A stretch of 64,000 nucleotides of DNA, from contig OX421968.1 in assembly GCA_949128115.1 (NCBI GenBank), positions 30,222,877 to 30,286,876 of the forward strand. Direction: 5' to 3'. Below the pieces are notes generated by a model. It ran no database searches, had not been told where the DNA came from, and saw nothing but the letters and a program-made list of their open reading frames with translations. Positions 31,932 to 42,467 of the stretch are shown piece after piece (within the stretch, counting starts at the first letter, position 1; the number at the start of each line of letters is the position of its first letter). Origin of the DNA: Anaspis maculata (Eukaryota; Arthropoda; Insecta; Coleoptera; Scraptiidae). A program made the position numbers and the translations under genes.

Positions 31932-34911
31932 ATCTAACTATTTGCCACATCACCCTGTCATAAAAGAATCATCAACAACAACTAAGCTTCGCGTGGTCTT
32001 CAATGCTTCCTTTCCCACTTCGAACCATACTACTCTAAATGAGCAATTAATGGGCGGCCCAGTAATTCAAAATGAATTATGGACTATTCTAGTCAAGTTT
32101 AGGCTGCACGCTTTTGTACTAAACGGTGATATAGAAAAAATGTACCGCCAGATCGAAATCCACCCAGACGACACCGATTATCAACGGATAGTTTGGCGCG
32201 ATAATCCTGGGAATGAAATTGAACACTACCGACTTATCACCTTGACCTATGGCACGAAACCAGCCAGCTTCATTGCTACAAGGTGCCTGAAAGAATTGGC
32301 ATTGTTAAATCAATCTAAATTCCCGGAAGCTTGTGAAACAATAATAAACGACATGTACATGGACGATTTGTTGACAGGTGCAAACGATGTGAAAGGGTTA
32401 ATTACCCTGCGTGAGCAAATAACTGCTATCTTAGCACAAGGAGGTTTCGTACTTCGAAAGTGGGCCTCGAATAACGATGCGATTTTACCCGAATCCGCCG
32501 TTAACCCGGAAGACGTTCAGTTAGAAAAGGATCAAATCCAAAGAGTACTGGGCTTAGTTTGGAACCCAAGCGAGGATACCTTGCAATATAATTCCAAACC
32601 CCCAAGTACAAAAAACATTACCAAACGGACAATTCTGTCCACCATAGCACGAATTTACGACCCCCTTTGTTTGATATCACCATTATTGATCAAAGCGAAG
32701 GTCATCCTACAAAGGCTGTGGGCAAGCAAGATCGGATGGGATGAAGAACTTCCCTCTGACTTACATTCATCATGGAACTCAATGTTGCAAGAGTTACCCC
32801 TTTTGACACAAATTCGGATTCCGCGTTTGATCATAAAACATCCATACGAATCAGTGGAAATCATCGGCTTCTCAGACGCCTCACAAGACGGTTACGGTGC
32901 TGTTGTTTTCCTGCGAACGACTTCGAACGGAAGTTATCATTCTCAGATTCTTTGTGCGAAATCAAGGGTGGCTCCACGAAAGATCACAACAATACCGCGA
33001 CTAGAATTGAGCGGGGCATTACTGCTAGCGCGTCTAGCTCGTAATGTTCAAAAGTCAATGGATATGACAATATCTAGAAGATTTCTATTTTCTGACAGCA
33101 CCATTGTGCTAGCCTGGATTAAGGCAGGCCCGAGTGGCTACAAAACGTTCGTGGCTAATAGAATAGCTGAAATTCGAAACCTAACAAGCGTCAGTGAATG
33201 GAAATATGTTCCATCAAATGCGAACTCTGCGGATATTTTGAGTCGCGGGGCTTCCCCTCGTGAACTGATCAACGCAAAAATCTGGTGGAATGGCCCATCA
33301 TTTTTGGATGAAAACCTTGAGGAGTGGCCCAAACATCCACATATAACACATCACGAATTAACACCGGATCCTGAAAAGCGCGTCATATCAATGACTGTCG
33401 CGCAAATCAAACTCCCTGAGTGGAAATTTCTCACTCAATATTCTTCTTTCACGAAAATGCAAAGAATTTTAGCATGGTGCCTTAGATTCTTGCATAACGC
33501 AAAATCCAAACTCAGGAATACGGGTCCACTAACGTGTAAAGAGATCCAAACTGCTACCCTTTATATCATTAAACGTACACAAGGTGATGCATTTGCTGAT
33601 GATTTGATAGCCTTGAAAAAATCCAATTCAGTGGCTGTGAACTCCAGCCTGTTGTCTTTGTCGCCATTTTTGGATGACAAGGAATTGCTTCGCGTAGGAG
33701 GCCGCCTAAAAAACGCTCCTATTAATTACGAGGCAAAACATCCCTTGCTGTTGCCAAAAAATCACCATATCAGCAAGCTGATAATACAACAAGCACATCA
33801 GTTGCAATTACATGCCGGTACACAAGGCACCCTGGCACATTTGCGTCAGAAATTTTGGATAATTTCGCCGCGAAGTGCGATCCGCAAAGTCGTTCATCAA
33901 TGTGTAATTTGTTTCCGCGCAAAACCCATTTTTGCCCATGAGATAATGGGCAACCTACCTCAGCATAGGGTGCAACCCAATCGACCCTTTATAATATCCG
34001 GTGTGGATTACTTAGGTCCTGTACTAGTGAAAGAGTCGCGTGGTCGCGGAAAACGAGCCGTTAAGGCATATGTAGCAGTGTTTGTGTGCTTCTCCTCCAA
34101 AGCGGTACATCTCGAGCTTGTGTCAGACCTAACCGCGGAAGCCTTTCTCAATGCTCTTAAGCGTTTCATCAGCAGACGTGGGCACGTTGCTCACCTGTAC
34201 TCGGACAATGCAACAAATTTCCAGGGCTGCAAGAACGAACTTGACAGATTTGCAGAATTGTTTCGATCGACAGAATTCCAAACCGTAACCGACGGCTTGG
34301 TCAATCAAGGAGTGCAGTGGCACTTTATTCCGCCGCGATCGCCTCATATGGGTGGGTTATGGGAAGTAAATGTAAAATCTGTCAAACATCACTTGAAACG
34401 CATTATGGGGTCAACGCTATTAATTTTCGACGAACTTATTACGCTGCTAGCTCGCATTGAAGCAATTCTGAATTCGCGGCCCATTACGCAGTTGACTTCG
34501 GACCCAAACGACTTCGAAGCTCTGACCCCAGGCCATTTTCTTGTTGGGCAACCGCTGACATCCTTTCCTGATCCAGACTTGACGGACGTCAAGGAAAATC
34601 GTCTAAGTCGATGGCAAAGGGTTGAACAAATTCGCCAAATATTCTGGAGGCGCTACACCCGAGAATATTTGCATCAGCTCCAACAGAAAACCAAGTGGCG
34701 CAAGGGCTCTTCTACAGCGCTGACTGAAGGTGCTCTAGTACTCGTCGTCGACGACAACCAACCCCCATTGTGTTGGAAGTTAGGACGTGTGATCAAACTT
34801 TATCCTGGCGATGACGACCGAGTGCGTGTAGTGCTAGTGAAACTGCCAAACGGCACTATAAAAAGATCAATTCACAACCTATGCGTGTTACCAATAAACA
34901 ATGAAGATTAA
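31921..34911 (+). CDS. BEL/Pao Pol: reverse transcriptase, RNase H, integrase
   Basis: The frame is +1 relative to gag and opens after a TAA at 31918-31920; it has no ATG start of its own. From NYLPHHPVIKESS onward it encodes RT (VVFNAS; catalytic YMDD at about 32357-32368), RNase H (GFSDAS near 32868, the RLELSGALL glutamate, FSDS, and NSADILSRG), an H2C2 zinc finger (HQLQLHAGT, then CVIC), the integrase core (GVDYLGP, YSDNATNFQG, and the glutamate of MGGLWE) and a C-terminal DUF5641-like domain. All catalytic residues that I can check are present. No other break was seen over 989 codons, so only the junction with gag-protease prevents a full polyprotein. Confidence 0.92.
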   Translation, partial: PCTKSNYLPHHPVIKESSTTTKLRVVFNASFPTSNHTTLNEQLMGGPVIQNELWTILVKFRLHAFVLNGDIEKMYRQIEIHPDDTDYQRIVWRDNPGNEIEHYRLITLTYGTKPASFIATRCLKELALLNQSKFPEACETIINDMYMDDLLTGANDVKGLITLREQITAILAQGGFVLRKWASNNDAILPESAVNPEDVQLEKDQIQRVLGLVWNPSEDTLQYNSKPPSTKNITKRTILSTIARIYDPLCLISPLLIKAKVILQRLWASKIGWDEELPSDLHSSWNSMLQELPLLTQIRIPRLIIKHPYESVEIIGFSDASQDGYGAVVFLRTTSNGSYHSQILCAKSRVAPRKITTIPRLELSGALLLARLARNVQKSMDMTISRRFLFSDSTIVLAWIKAGPSGYKTFVANRIAEIRNLTSVSEWKYVPSNANSADILSRGASPRELINAKIWWNGPSFLDENLEEWPKHPHITHHELTPDPEKRVISMTVAQIKLPEWKFLTQYSSFTKMQRILAWCLRFLHNAKSKLRNTGPLTCKEIQTATLYIIKRTQGDAFADDLIALKKSNSVAVNSSLLSLSPFLDDKELLRVGGRLKNAPINYEAKHPLLLPKNHHISKLIIQQAHQLQLHAGTQGTLAHLRQKFWIISPRSAIRKVVHQCVICFRAKPIFAHEIMGNLPQHRVQPNRPFIISGVDYLGPVLVKESRGRGKRAVKAYVAVFVCFSSKAVHLELVSDLTAEAFLNALKRFISRRGHVAHLYSDNATNFQGCKNELDRFAELFRSTEFQTVTDGLVNQGVQWHFIPPRSPHMGGLWEVNVKSVKHHLKRIMGSTLLIFDELITLLARIEAILNSRPITQLTSDPNDFEALTPGHFLVGQPLTSFPDPDLTDVKENRLSRWQRVEQIRQIFWRRYTREYLHQLQQKTKWRKGSSTALTEGALVLVVDDNQPPLCWKLGRVIKLYPGDDDRVRVVLVKLPNGTIKRSIHNLCVLPINNED

Positions 34912-35170
34912 GCCCAATACTTGAAGAAGACTGTATTATCAAAATATGACGCTATTGTTTGATTCGTAACCTGCGCTGAATCTATTGTGTATGATTTATA
35001 AATCCACTAAGTGTGTATTATATATAAGTTATTTCTTATTATTTTGATGTTCATGGTTATTTAAGTTCCTAATGAGTATCTCAAGTGACACATATTCGTG
35101 GTATATTGGTTCTTGTTTTTTTTTGAATATCATTATTAGATACCTTTGATTGTTTTGAAGCCTAGTCTCT

Positions 35171-35185
35171 TCAAGGCGGGCGGTA
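35171..35185 (+). promoter_or_regulatory. Polypurine-rich tract before the 3' LTR
   Basis: TCAAGGCGGGCGGTA lies directly upstream of the 3' LTR, where plus-strand DNA synthesis would be primed. It is short and imperfectly purine; assigned by position. Confidence 0.55.
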
Positions 35186-35443
35186 TGTAAATGCACGTAG
35201 ACAGTTTAAGTGTTAGACACAATCGGCTACATTTATTTGGGAGAAACCGGCCCATCTACCTGCCGGTGGTTGGAGGGGGTAACCCACCCTCTCAATGATT
35301 TCTTTTATTCTTGTAACCGTCATTCTCTTTACTTTCGCCGTCGTGGCTACATGTCCATTCAAAACCTAAATAAACGTGTTGAAAGGCAGATTGTACGTTT
35401 CTTTCTCCTTTCGACCCATTGAGCTATCGAAGCAAAAAAAACA
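35186..35443 (+). repeat. 3' LTR of the BEL/Pao element
   Basis: Identical to the 5' LTR except for three substitutions (for example TATATTTATT against TACATTTATT) and a longer A run before the terminal CA. Followed by the target duplication CTTGT. Confidence 0.93.
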
Positions 35444-35448
35444 CTTGT

Positions 35449-37171
35449 ATTTCCAAATGTGAACAATTGAGCTGATAATTTTTGACAAGATACAACCAGA
35501 TTGGCTCCATTCGTCTGGAAAATCTGCGATAGAGATTTTAGAGAGACTAAAAATTGTTGAAAAGTGTCCAATTCTCAGAGCAGAAGAACATGAAACACTT
35601 GGTTTGCGAAGTCGTATTTGTTCGATCGTATCGTTTGGTGTCGATATTGAACATGATTTATTGATTTTTATTAATACTGAAGAACATATAATTTATTATG
35701 TTGCAGAGAATTTCTCAAAAATCTGTAAAAAGTCAGGGAATTTTATTATACTCTTTTATGAATTCTGTTTAGGAAAGTTTTGTAGTTTTATGTCATCGGA
35801 CTGGTCCAAGGATCCTCCAAATATTTACGGGAATGTACTTGCATTTGATTCAATTAGTTTATCGGGTATTTGGACCGTCTTGTAAAACAAACCAAATTAT
35901 TTCAAGCCGACGTTTCGTTTCTTCAATTCGGACTTTATCAAGGCTGTAAAACACAAAATTAATTTGTAAATATAAAACAGGTGACATAAATTTACTTATT
36001 AAAAAACAGTGTTGCTGCAATGTTTGAACTTACTTAGAAATATCATGTACCTATTTAAAGTTAATAAATAAAATTATTGATATTGTAAGCATTGGAGAGT
36101 AGTATGTTGATGGAGAGGTGAGCCTAACGTTTGTTGTTGGTAATCAATCATCGATTATTTGTGTGACTAGGTGAGATTCTCGCGGAAGAGAAAGGGGAGG
36201 ATTAAGCGTACGTTATATGTAAAACATAAACGCACGATCATAACAACGACTGTTGAATGGCAACAACGATGTGCATTGTCAAATTAGCTGCAATCGCATT
36301 ATCATGTTTTAATCCAGTGTAATTGGCAATTAAACTATTTAATTGATTTTCGTGAACTATTTAGTTTCAAAATGGATAAAACAAGTATGTATGTCAGTTC
36401 TAACATTAACGTCTGGATGGCGAAGCAGCGAACTTGAGTCAACATTTCGGCTACTACTCTGTTATATTATTGCCAATTAAGAGGCCACCACACGTGAATA
36501 TTAAATGCGACTGAATAATGCTTTTAGTGCGAGCAGGAGGTGCCCCTGTGAAACATTTGAAGATATAGTCACACATCACGCATGACACGAGCTTGATTAG
36601 GGTAAAAGAACTTTGGCCTGGCGCACGTTTTGCTAAGACGGGCCGGCCTCTCTTCTGTAATAGATTAATGTGGAAAGTTTTCACTTTACAACGGTGAAGT
36701 TGGACCATTAGCTTGTAAAGTGTGCTTTTTCACAAGCGCACGTTCGGGTCTCAGTAAATAATCAGGTTTTCGTTTGTGACACTCAGAACAGTCATAATTT
36801 TTTACCTTTCGCACAATATAGACCAGACGACTGTTCAATTAGCCGCTTCGATCGATTCCTGGTGGCTTGGCGTTCCTTATTCGACGGCTTCTTTGGGGTC
36901 GGGCGCCACAAAGAGTGTTGGAATTCGTGCCCTGCTATTTTTTCTTTAAACATAATTCCCTTCTTACCACAAGGAATGGAATGTAACGTGAAAGAAACAC
37001 GTTGTGATCGTCGGTCGCCACGATTCCGCACAGCTTCAAATTGAGCCGAAGCGTGCCGGGGACCCAATTCAATTATCGAGAAGAACAAAATTTCGTTGCT
37101 TGATTACAACCAACCTCAAATCACTTTTTTCACCTGCAAATATGACCACTCATTTTTACGCACAAAACTTC
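35449..37171. other. Stretch with little recognisable content
   Basis: An open frame at 35604-35885 (plus, 93 codons; it stays open upstream from about 35560) has no domain I recognise. It is followed at 35905-35950 by GCCGACGTTTCGTTTCTTC and a TTATCAAGGCTG stretch; such text is common at the ends of Penelope-like or other retroelements, but I could not confirm one. A possible Gypsy remnant (36620-36725) is listed separately. Confidence 0.4.
36620..36725 (-). pseudogene. Possible Gypsy-type Pol C-terminal fragment
   Basis: The minus-strand frame gives VQLHRCKVKTFHINLLQK. This resembles the short block after the integrase core in Gypsy-like polyproteins (pattern V-L-x-K-x-x-H-x-N-x-L). The match is brief and the flanking sequence adds no support. 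Confidence 0.3.
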
Positions 37172-37310
37172 CTGGGGCCCTATTTTCGGGAGACGTGTGA
37201 TCCGTTCGCATGCGAAGTTGCTAGGCGACCAGGGCTGTGCTGTGATTGGCTGTCACCTAGGCAGCATCAACTGATGAGCTGTTCCCCGGTTCCGAAAATA
37301 GGACCCCTGG
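37172..37310. mobile_element. Short MITE, TIR around CCTATTTTCGG
   Basis: The left end CTGGGGCCCTATTTTCGGG is mirrored by CCGAAAATAGGACCCCTGG at the right. At about 139 bp it is little more than two inverted ends around a loop containing GATTGGCTGTCACC. No target duplication can be fixed. Confidence 0.6.
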
Positions 37311-37458
37311 TAGATTGAACCTACGTGGATTATGTTGACATTTCAAAACCTACCCCGAGCATTGATACTTTTAGCCGTAAACGCGTCTTCCTCTCTTTTC
37401 ACCTTCTCTGGTTTTGACACACGTTTTTGAGGTTATGCAATATCAGAAAGCGATTTGC

Positions 37459-37641
37459 TTAGGGTGGGTCGAGGGGTGGGTTGTCAGCTTTTTTAGCAGC
37501 GGTTTTAGTTCAAGCCGTAAGCGCTGCATCGCTTAATGGCTGTTCTGAGGAGGCTGGTTCATAAGAGCCAATGAGCGTCGCGGCGTTGGCGACTAAAATT
37601 GAAACTTGCGGCTAAATAAGCTGACTAAACCCACCCTCAGA
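37459..37641. mobile_element. Short MITE, TIR AGGGTGGGT
   Basis: AGGGTGGGTCGAGGGGTGGG followed by TTGTCAGCTTTTTTAGC is mirrored by GCTAAATAAGCTGACTAAAC and CCACCCT. The loop of about 110 bp is GC-richer. A target duplication is not evident. Confidence 0.55.
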
Positions 37642-37699
37642 AAAGCAGCTTGGTTTTTAGCGCATTTTCGTAGGAAATACGCTATTAGCCGCGCTTTGA

Positions 37700-37735
37700 T
37701 GTCCGTCCGTCTGTCCGTCTGTCCGTCTTGTAGTT
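37700..37735. repeat. GTCCGTCT microsatellite
   Basis: Four to five imperfect copies of GTCCGTCT. It lies in a segment (37655-37950) with short matching ends around GCGCATTTTCG, possibly another small TIR element. Confidence 0.6.
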
Positions 37736-38380
37736 GAACTCGAAAAGTCGTAGCGGTATCGGATTTTTTGCAAATTAATGCTGATTTTCTAGTTTAAGTT
37801 GATGTCATTCTGTTGTTTTCATTTATTATTGACTACTCGTGTTTTCATAAAGATTGATGATTTCTTGTGGTAGTTTTGGGACAATCTGTTTACAGGTAAC
37901 AGTGAACAGTGTACTTATTTGCACTCCGAAAATGCGCTCATGAGACTCACTCCCGTGAGGACTTTGCTACTTGTTAATCTTGCACTGCAGAATAACCTTG
38001 CATGGTAATTTGATGCTCTTATCGTCCTAACAAGCCCGGCTGGCAAACCAATTGTCAATACATCTAGTTCCGGATGTTCGCATCAACATTTCCGTAGGCG
38101 TCAAATAATAATCAAGGTTGAAGTGAAGATATCGTAATAAAAAATAGTGGTAATATGTTAATACTTTTTAGGAGCGGCACATATAAGCATTTTGCTAGGA
38201 ATAATCTGCAGTTACCGCTACAAGGCAACCAGATATGCCCAGGGTAGAGCAATTTTTCCATTTGGAGTTCAGAGTGTTGTAAGTGTTCATACCTATCATA
38301 CCGCAGAGAAGGTCATTTGGAAAATCATCGCCAATGTTTTCATGTTTTGAGGTTATATCGAATGTGAATGGTAATATATA

Positions 38381-41300
38381 CCGAGTGGGCCAAAAAAAAC
38401 CGCACAAAAGTTTTTTCCTTTTAAAATTTTTAATGGTGGGCCGATTTCGATGAAAGTGGTATCAGTGAAAAGCCAATTCAATAAGACGTCCAACTGACAA
38501 GTCAAATTGATCAAAACGTCAAAATCAAAGATGGCGGACGTAGCCGAAAATACCCCTACTTTGGTTACCGTTCTTTTTTAACAAAAGTTGTGAAAAATTA
38601 ACAAATAAAATCATGATTGATAAGAATGGACCTTTTGCTACAATTCAAGACCACAACGAGCATAATCGGTTTGTTTTTCGCAAAGTTACATTTATTTGAA
38701 AATATGTCTGCTTAGCATGCTTCGACCAGGGAAGAAGAATTAAAAAAAAAGGTTTTCTTCTCTAAAATCATCAATTTCTGGCGGATTTTGATAAAAATGG
38801 TACCGATAGAAAGCCAACTGAATAAGACGTCCACCTGACAAGTCAAAATTAACAAAACGTCAAAATCAAAGATGGCGGACGTAGGCGAAAATACCCCTAC
38901 TTTGGTTACCGTTCTTCTTTAACAAAAGTTGTGAAGAATTAACAAATAAAAGCATGATTGGTAAGAATGGACGTTTTGCTACAATCCAAGACCGTAACGA
39001 GCATAATCGGTTCATTTTTCGCAAAGTTACAGTTATTTGAAAATATGTCTGCTTGGCATGCTTCGATCAGGGAAGAAAAATTAAAAAGAAAGGTTCTCTA
39101 AAATCTTCAATCTGCCGGATTTTAAAAAAAGGGTACCGATAAAAAGTCCAATAAATAAGAAGTCCATGTCAAAAGACAAAATAACCGAAACGCAAAATCA
39201 AAGATGGCGGACGTGGCCGAACCTACTTTGGTAACCGTTCTTTTTGATTTTTTCGTTAGTGAGTGAGTACGTGACTGAGTGAGTGAATTCGTGAATGACT
39301 GAATAACATCATCAACTACAACAATACAAAAATAATTCATTTATTTAAATTCCTTAAAATTTCACAACAAAAACGCTAGAACTACTAAAACTAATGAAAC
39401 TGGCCCTGCGAAAAAATAAATAAATTGTTAAAACATGACATCTGATTTGTGCACTACTGCACCAGAGCACATCACCACTTACTCCTTGAATGTGCCCCCC
39501 TTGTGCAGTTGCAACTGCCAATACCCTGCTCCTCCAGATGTTGATTGCGGCTCTGATTGAATCCTGGGGAAGCTCTTCCCAGTATCGGATCAAAGCCTCC
39601 CTTAGTTCATCGATATCATTAAAAGTGTTTCGCCCATTGTCGTGGAGCCTTTGTAAAAAGTAGGGCCAAACGAAATAATCAAGTGGATTAAGGTCTGGGC
39701 TGCAAGGTGGCCACTGCCTTGGCTCTATGAAATCAACATTTTCGGCAGTTAAATGCGCTACCGTCGTGGCTGCCGTGTGGGCAGGCGCACCATCCTTAGA
39801 AAAAAAAAAAATCAGCATTTTCTGGCGCAGCACACATATTACTTACCACTAGTACCGTCTTTATTTTAGTCGAAAATTTTAGCACCTTACCTGCATAAAT
39901 GTAAAATTTGGAGTGATGGCTCTGATTTGTGGTAAAACGACCTGGAGAATTTCATTCTGATAATCATGCGCAGTTAGCCGCATACCCTGCTCCAAAAATA
40001 TAAGGGGAAGTTTGTGATTGGCACTTACTCCTGCCCAAACCATCAAAGAGGGAGCATAGTGCTGAAGTTCCCGATTTAATCGGTCCAGTGGGACATCGCT
40101 CTTTCTAACTTCAGTCGGGATGTGCAGGCGATCATTTTGCGGGTGTTTCGGGGGATTGATGTTAAAATTTTTCTCATCGGAAAACCAAATATAGTTGATG
40201 GCATTCCGTGTCTGGAATCTCCGCAAAAGATGCCTACAGCGAGAAAATCTTCTTGCCTTCACCAGATCATTAAGTTTTTGTACATAGCCACGCTTAATGA
40301 CTTTTAAATTAAGCCTGCCTTTTACTATCCTTCTAACTGAAGTTCGAGAGATTCCTGAAATAAATGTCAAGACACAAAGTCAATATACCCACAAGAACTT
40401 TGATCTTTACAGAGAATACCCCAAGAAGTATTGAAACAGGCAGTTTTGAATTCTAGGTATTAGTAAATAAAAGCATTTCTAAAAATGTAAATGTAGTTAC
40501 CTGTCACAGTCGATACCTGCCTTACAGTTTTGCTTGTGCCCGGTCTATTTTCCGGACTACATATCAGGTCGCTTATGTGGTTAGCGTTCTCCTATTTCAT
40601 CAAAAATGTAATTTAATAATGGTTTTATTCAGGACTGTATTCACTTACTTCAGTATTGATGGTTTGTGGTCTGCCACTACCACGCTTCCGATCAGCTGAA
40701 CCCGTCTCCCTGATTTTTTTGGCCAGATCGTAAATCGTTCTTATCCGAAAGCCTCTTTCAGGTAAATTTGCAACGATTTGTGCTACGGTTTGACCAGCAT
40801 TTAACAGTGCTTTTATAAGGACTTTGTCTTCTTCAGACAACATTTTCACTGTGAAATAAAGAATCACTTCCAGATTTTTCACACTGATTATTATTTGCAG
40901 CATTTCCATGGTAACCAGCGTTTTGTTTTGTCTCAGCCACTGTGATATTCCCTATTTAATTGTAAAAAACTTATCTGGAGAAGACGAAGTCCAACAATAG
41001 AGTGCTGGTCTACGACCTTAAGACAAATCGTTGCAAATTTTCCGAAAATAGGCTTCCGGATAAAAACGATTTACGACCTGGTCAAAAAAGACGGAGGCAA
41101 GTTTATGCAGATAAGATTTTAAAGAAGAAAACCTTTTTTTTAATTTTTCTTCCCTGATCGAAGCATGCCAAGCAGACATATTTTCAAATAACTGTAACTT
41201 TGCGAAAAATGAACCGATTGTGCTCGTTGCGGTCTTGGATTGTAGCAAAACGTCCATTCTTACCAATCATGATTTTATTTGTTAATTTTTCACAACTTTT

Positions 41301-41842
41301 GTTAAAAAAGAACGGTAACCAAAGTAGGGGTATTTTCGATTACGTCCGCCATCTTTGATTTTGACGTTTTGTTAATTTTGACTTGTCAGGTGGACGTTTT
41401 ATTCAATTGGCTTTCCATTGGTACCATTTTTATCAAAATCCGTCAGAAATTAATGATTTTAGAAAAGAAAACCTTTTTTTTAATTTTTCTTCCCTGATCG
41501 AAGCATGCTAAGCAGACATATTTTCAAATAAGTGTAACTTTGCGAAAAACAAACCGATTATGCTCGTTGTGGTCTTGAATTGTAGCAAAAGGTCCATTCT
41601 TACCAATTATGATTTTATTTGGTCATTTTTCACAACTTTTGTTAAAAAAGAACGGTAACCAAAGTAGGGGTATTTTCGGCTACGTCCGCCATCGTTGATT
41701 TTGACGTTTTGATCAATTTGACTTGTCAGTTGGACATCTTATTTAATTGGCTTTCCACTGATACCACTTTCATCGAAATCGGCCCACCATTAAAAATTTT
41801 AAAAGGAAAAAACTTTTGTGCGGTTTTTTTTGGCCCACTCGG
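38381..41842 (-). mobile_element. Autonomous mariner-superfamily transposon with long, repeat-bearing TIRs
   Basis: TA flanks both ends (38379-38380 and 41843-41844). The ends are CCGAGTGGGCCAAAAAAAAC and its complement. The terminal inverted repeats are unusually long (left to about 39240, right from about 41030) and at least the outer 280 bp are nearly identical between ends. Each arm holds a tandem repeat of about 340 bp, marked by AAGATGGCGGACGT near 38528, 38872 and 39203 on the left and its complement near 41344 and 41685 on the right. The centre encodes a transposase on the minus strand. Intact gene, matched ends and TA duplication make this a plausible autonomous copy. Confidence 0.88.
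39354..40843 (-). CDS. Mariner-superfamily (DD37D) transposase with three introns
   Basis: Predicted exons on the minus strand: 40843-40649, 40591-40501, 40354-39891 and 39794-39354 (stop). All three introns (57, 146 and 96 bp) have GT...AG ends and the phases join, giving 396 residues. The N-terminus is a helix-turn-helix DNA-binding domain (MLSEEDKVLIKALLNAGQTV, ending near a GSGRPQT hook). Catalytic aspartates are D155 (WFSDEKNFNI), D251 (DGAPAHTA) and D289 (SPDLNPLDYF), with 37 residues between the last two. Intron 3 falls immediately before D251. The start chosen is the ATG before LSEEDK; an upstream in-frame ATG at 40909 would add 22 residues. Product: cut-and-paste transposase acting on the flanking TIRs. 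Confidence 0.85.
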
Positions 41843-41844
41843 TA

Positions 41845-42465
41845 CAGGGTTATTCAAAAGTCCGGAATAAAATTCATAATTTTTTTCCATTTTATTTCGG
41901 AAAAAACGCTCGAACAGGTCGATTTCTAAAAACGGTAAGCCGTTTTTCCATGACACGTGTCATGTTCTACCGTCAACCCCCTAACCCCAAGCCACCCTGA
42001 GTATTTTCTCTCAAATGGCACCCGGCAAATGGGTGGCTTGGGGTTTGGGGGTTGACGGTAGAACATGACAAGTGTCATGGAAAAACGGCTTACATTTTTT
42101 AGAAATCGACCTGTTCGAGCGTTTTTTCCGAAATAAATATGGAAAAAAATTATGAATTTTATTCCGGACTGTTAAATAAAACTGGGGTTCCTCAAAACTT
42201 CATGGTGAAGCGTCCGATCTAGTTTTCAATGGTAGATCTGAATAGAGTTTTTGACAAGCTTTCCAACGAGCCCCCACAAGCCATAGGGTGCCATTTGAAA
42301 AAAAATACTAAGGGTGACTTGGGGTTAGGGGGTTGACGGTAGAACATGACACGTGTCATGAAAAAATGGCTTACCGTTTTTAGAAATCGACCTATTCGAG
42401 CGTTTTTCTCGAAATAAATATGGAAAAAAAATATGAATTTTATTCCGGACTTTTGAATAACCCTG
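41845..42465. mobile_element. Fold-back MITE, TIR CAGGGTTATTCAAAAGTCCG
   Basis: Flanked by TA (41843-41844, shared with the preceding transposon, and 42466-42467). The ends are CAGGGTTATTCAAAAGTCCG and its complement with one change. Three copies of one unit are present: one forward (41845-about 42000) and two inverted (about 42010-42175 and 42310-42465). All carry a block around CATGACACGTGTCATG and GGGGGTTGACGGTAGAACAT or its complement. Non-coding, and likely mobilised by a mariner/Tc1 transposase. Confidence 0.8.
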
Positions 42466-42467
42466 TA

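Larger units (their letters stand above)
29264..35443 (+). mobile_element. Complete BEL/Pao LTR retrotransposon
   Basis: The 6180 bp element is bounded by LTRs of 257 and 258 bp with TG...CA ends and flanked by the 5 bp duplication CTTGT (29259-29263 and 35444-35448). Order: LTR, gag with zinc knuckles, aspartic protease, reverse transcriptase, RNase H, integrase, LTR. That order and the DUF1759/DUF1758-like gag-protease region place it in BEL/Pao. The two LTRs differ by three substitutions and a short A-run change, so the insertion is young. The internal reading frame is broken at 31921-31931, which would stop translation of most of pol unless frameshifting occurs. Confidence 0.95.

Noticed and set aside
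35604..35885. 93-codon open frame as a virus-derived or host gene
   Set aside because: No recognisable motif; kept only as unassigned sequence.
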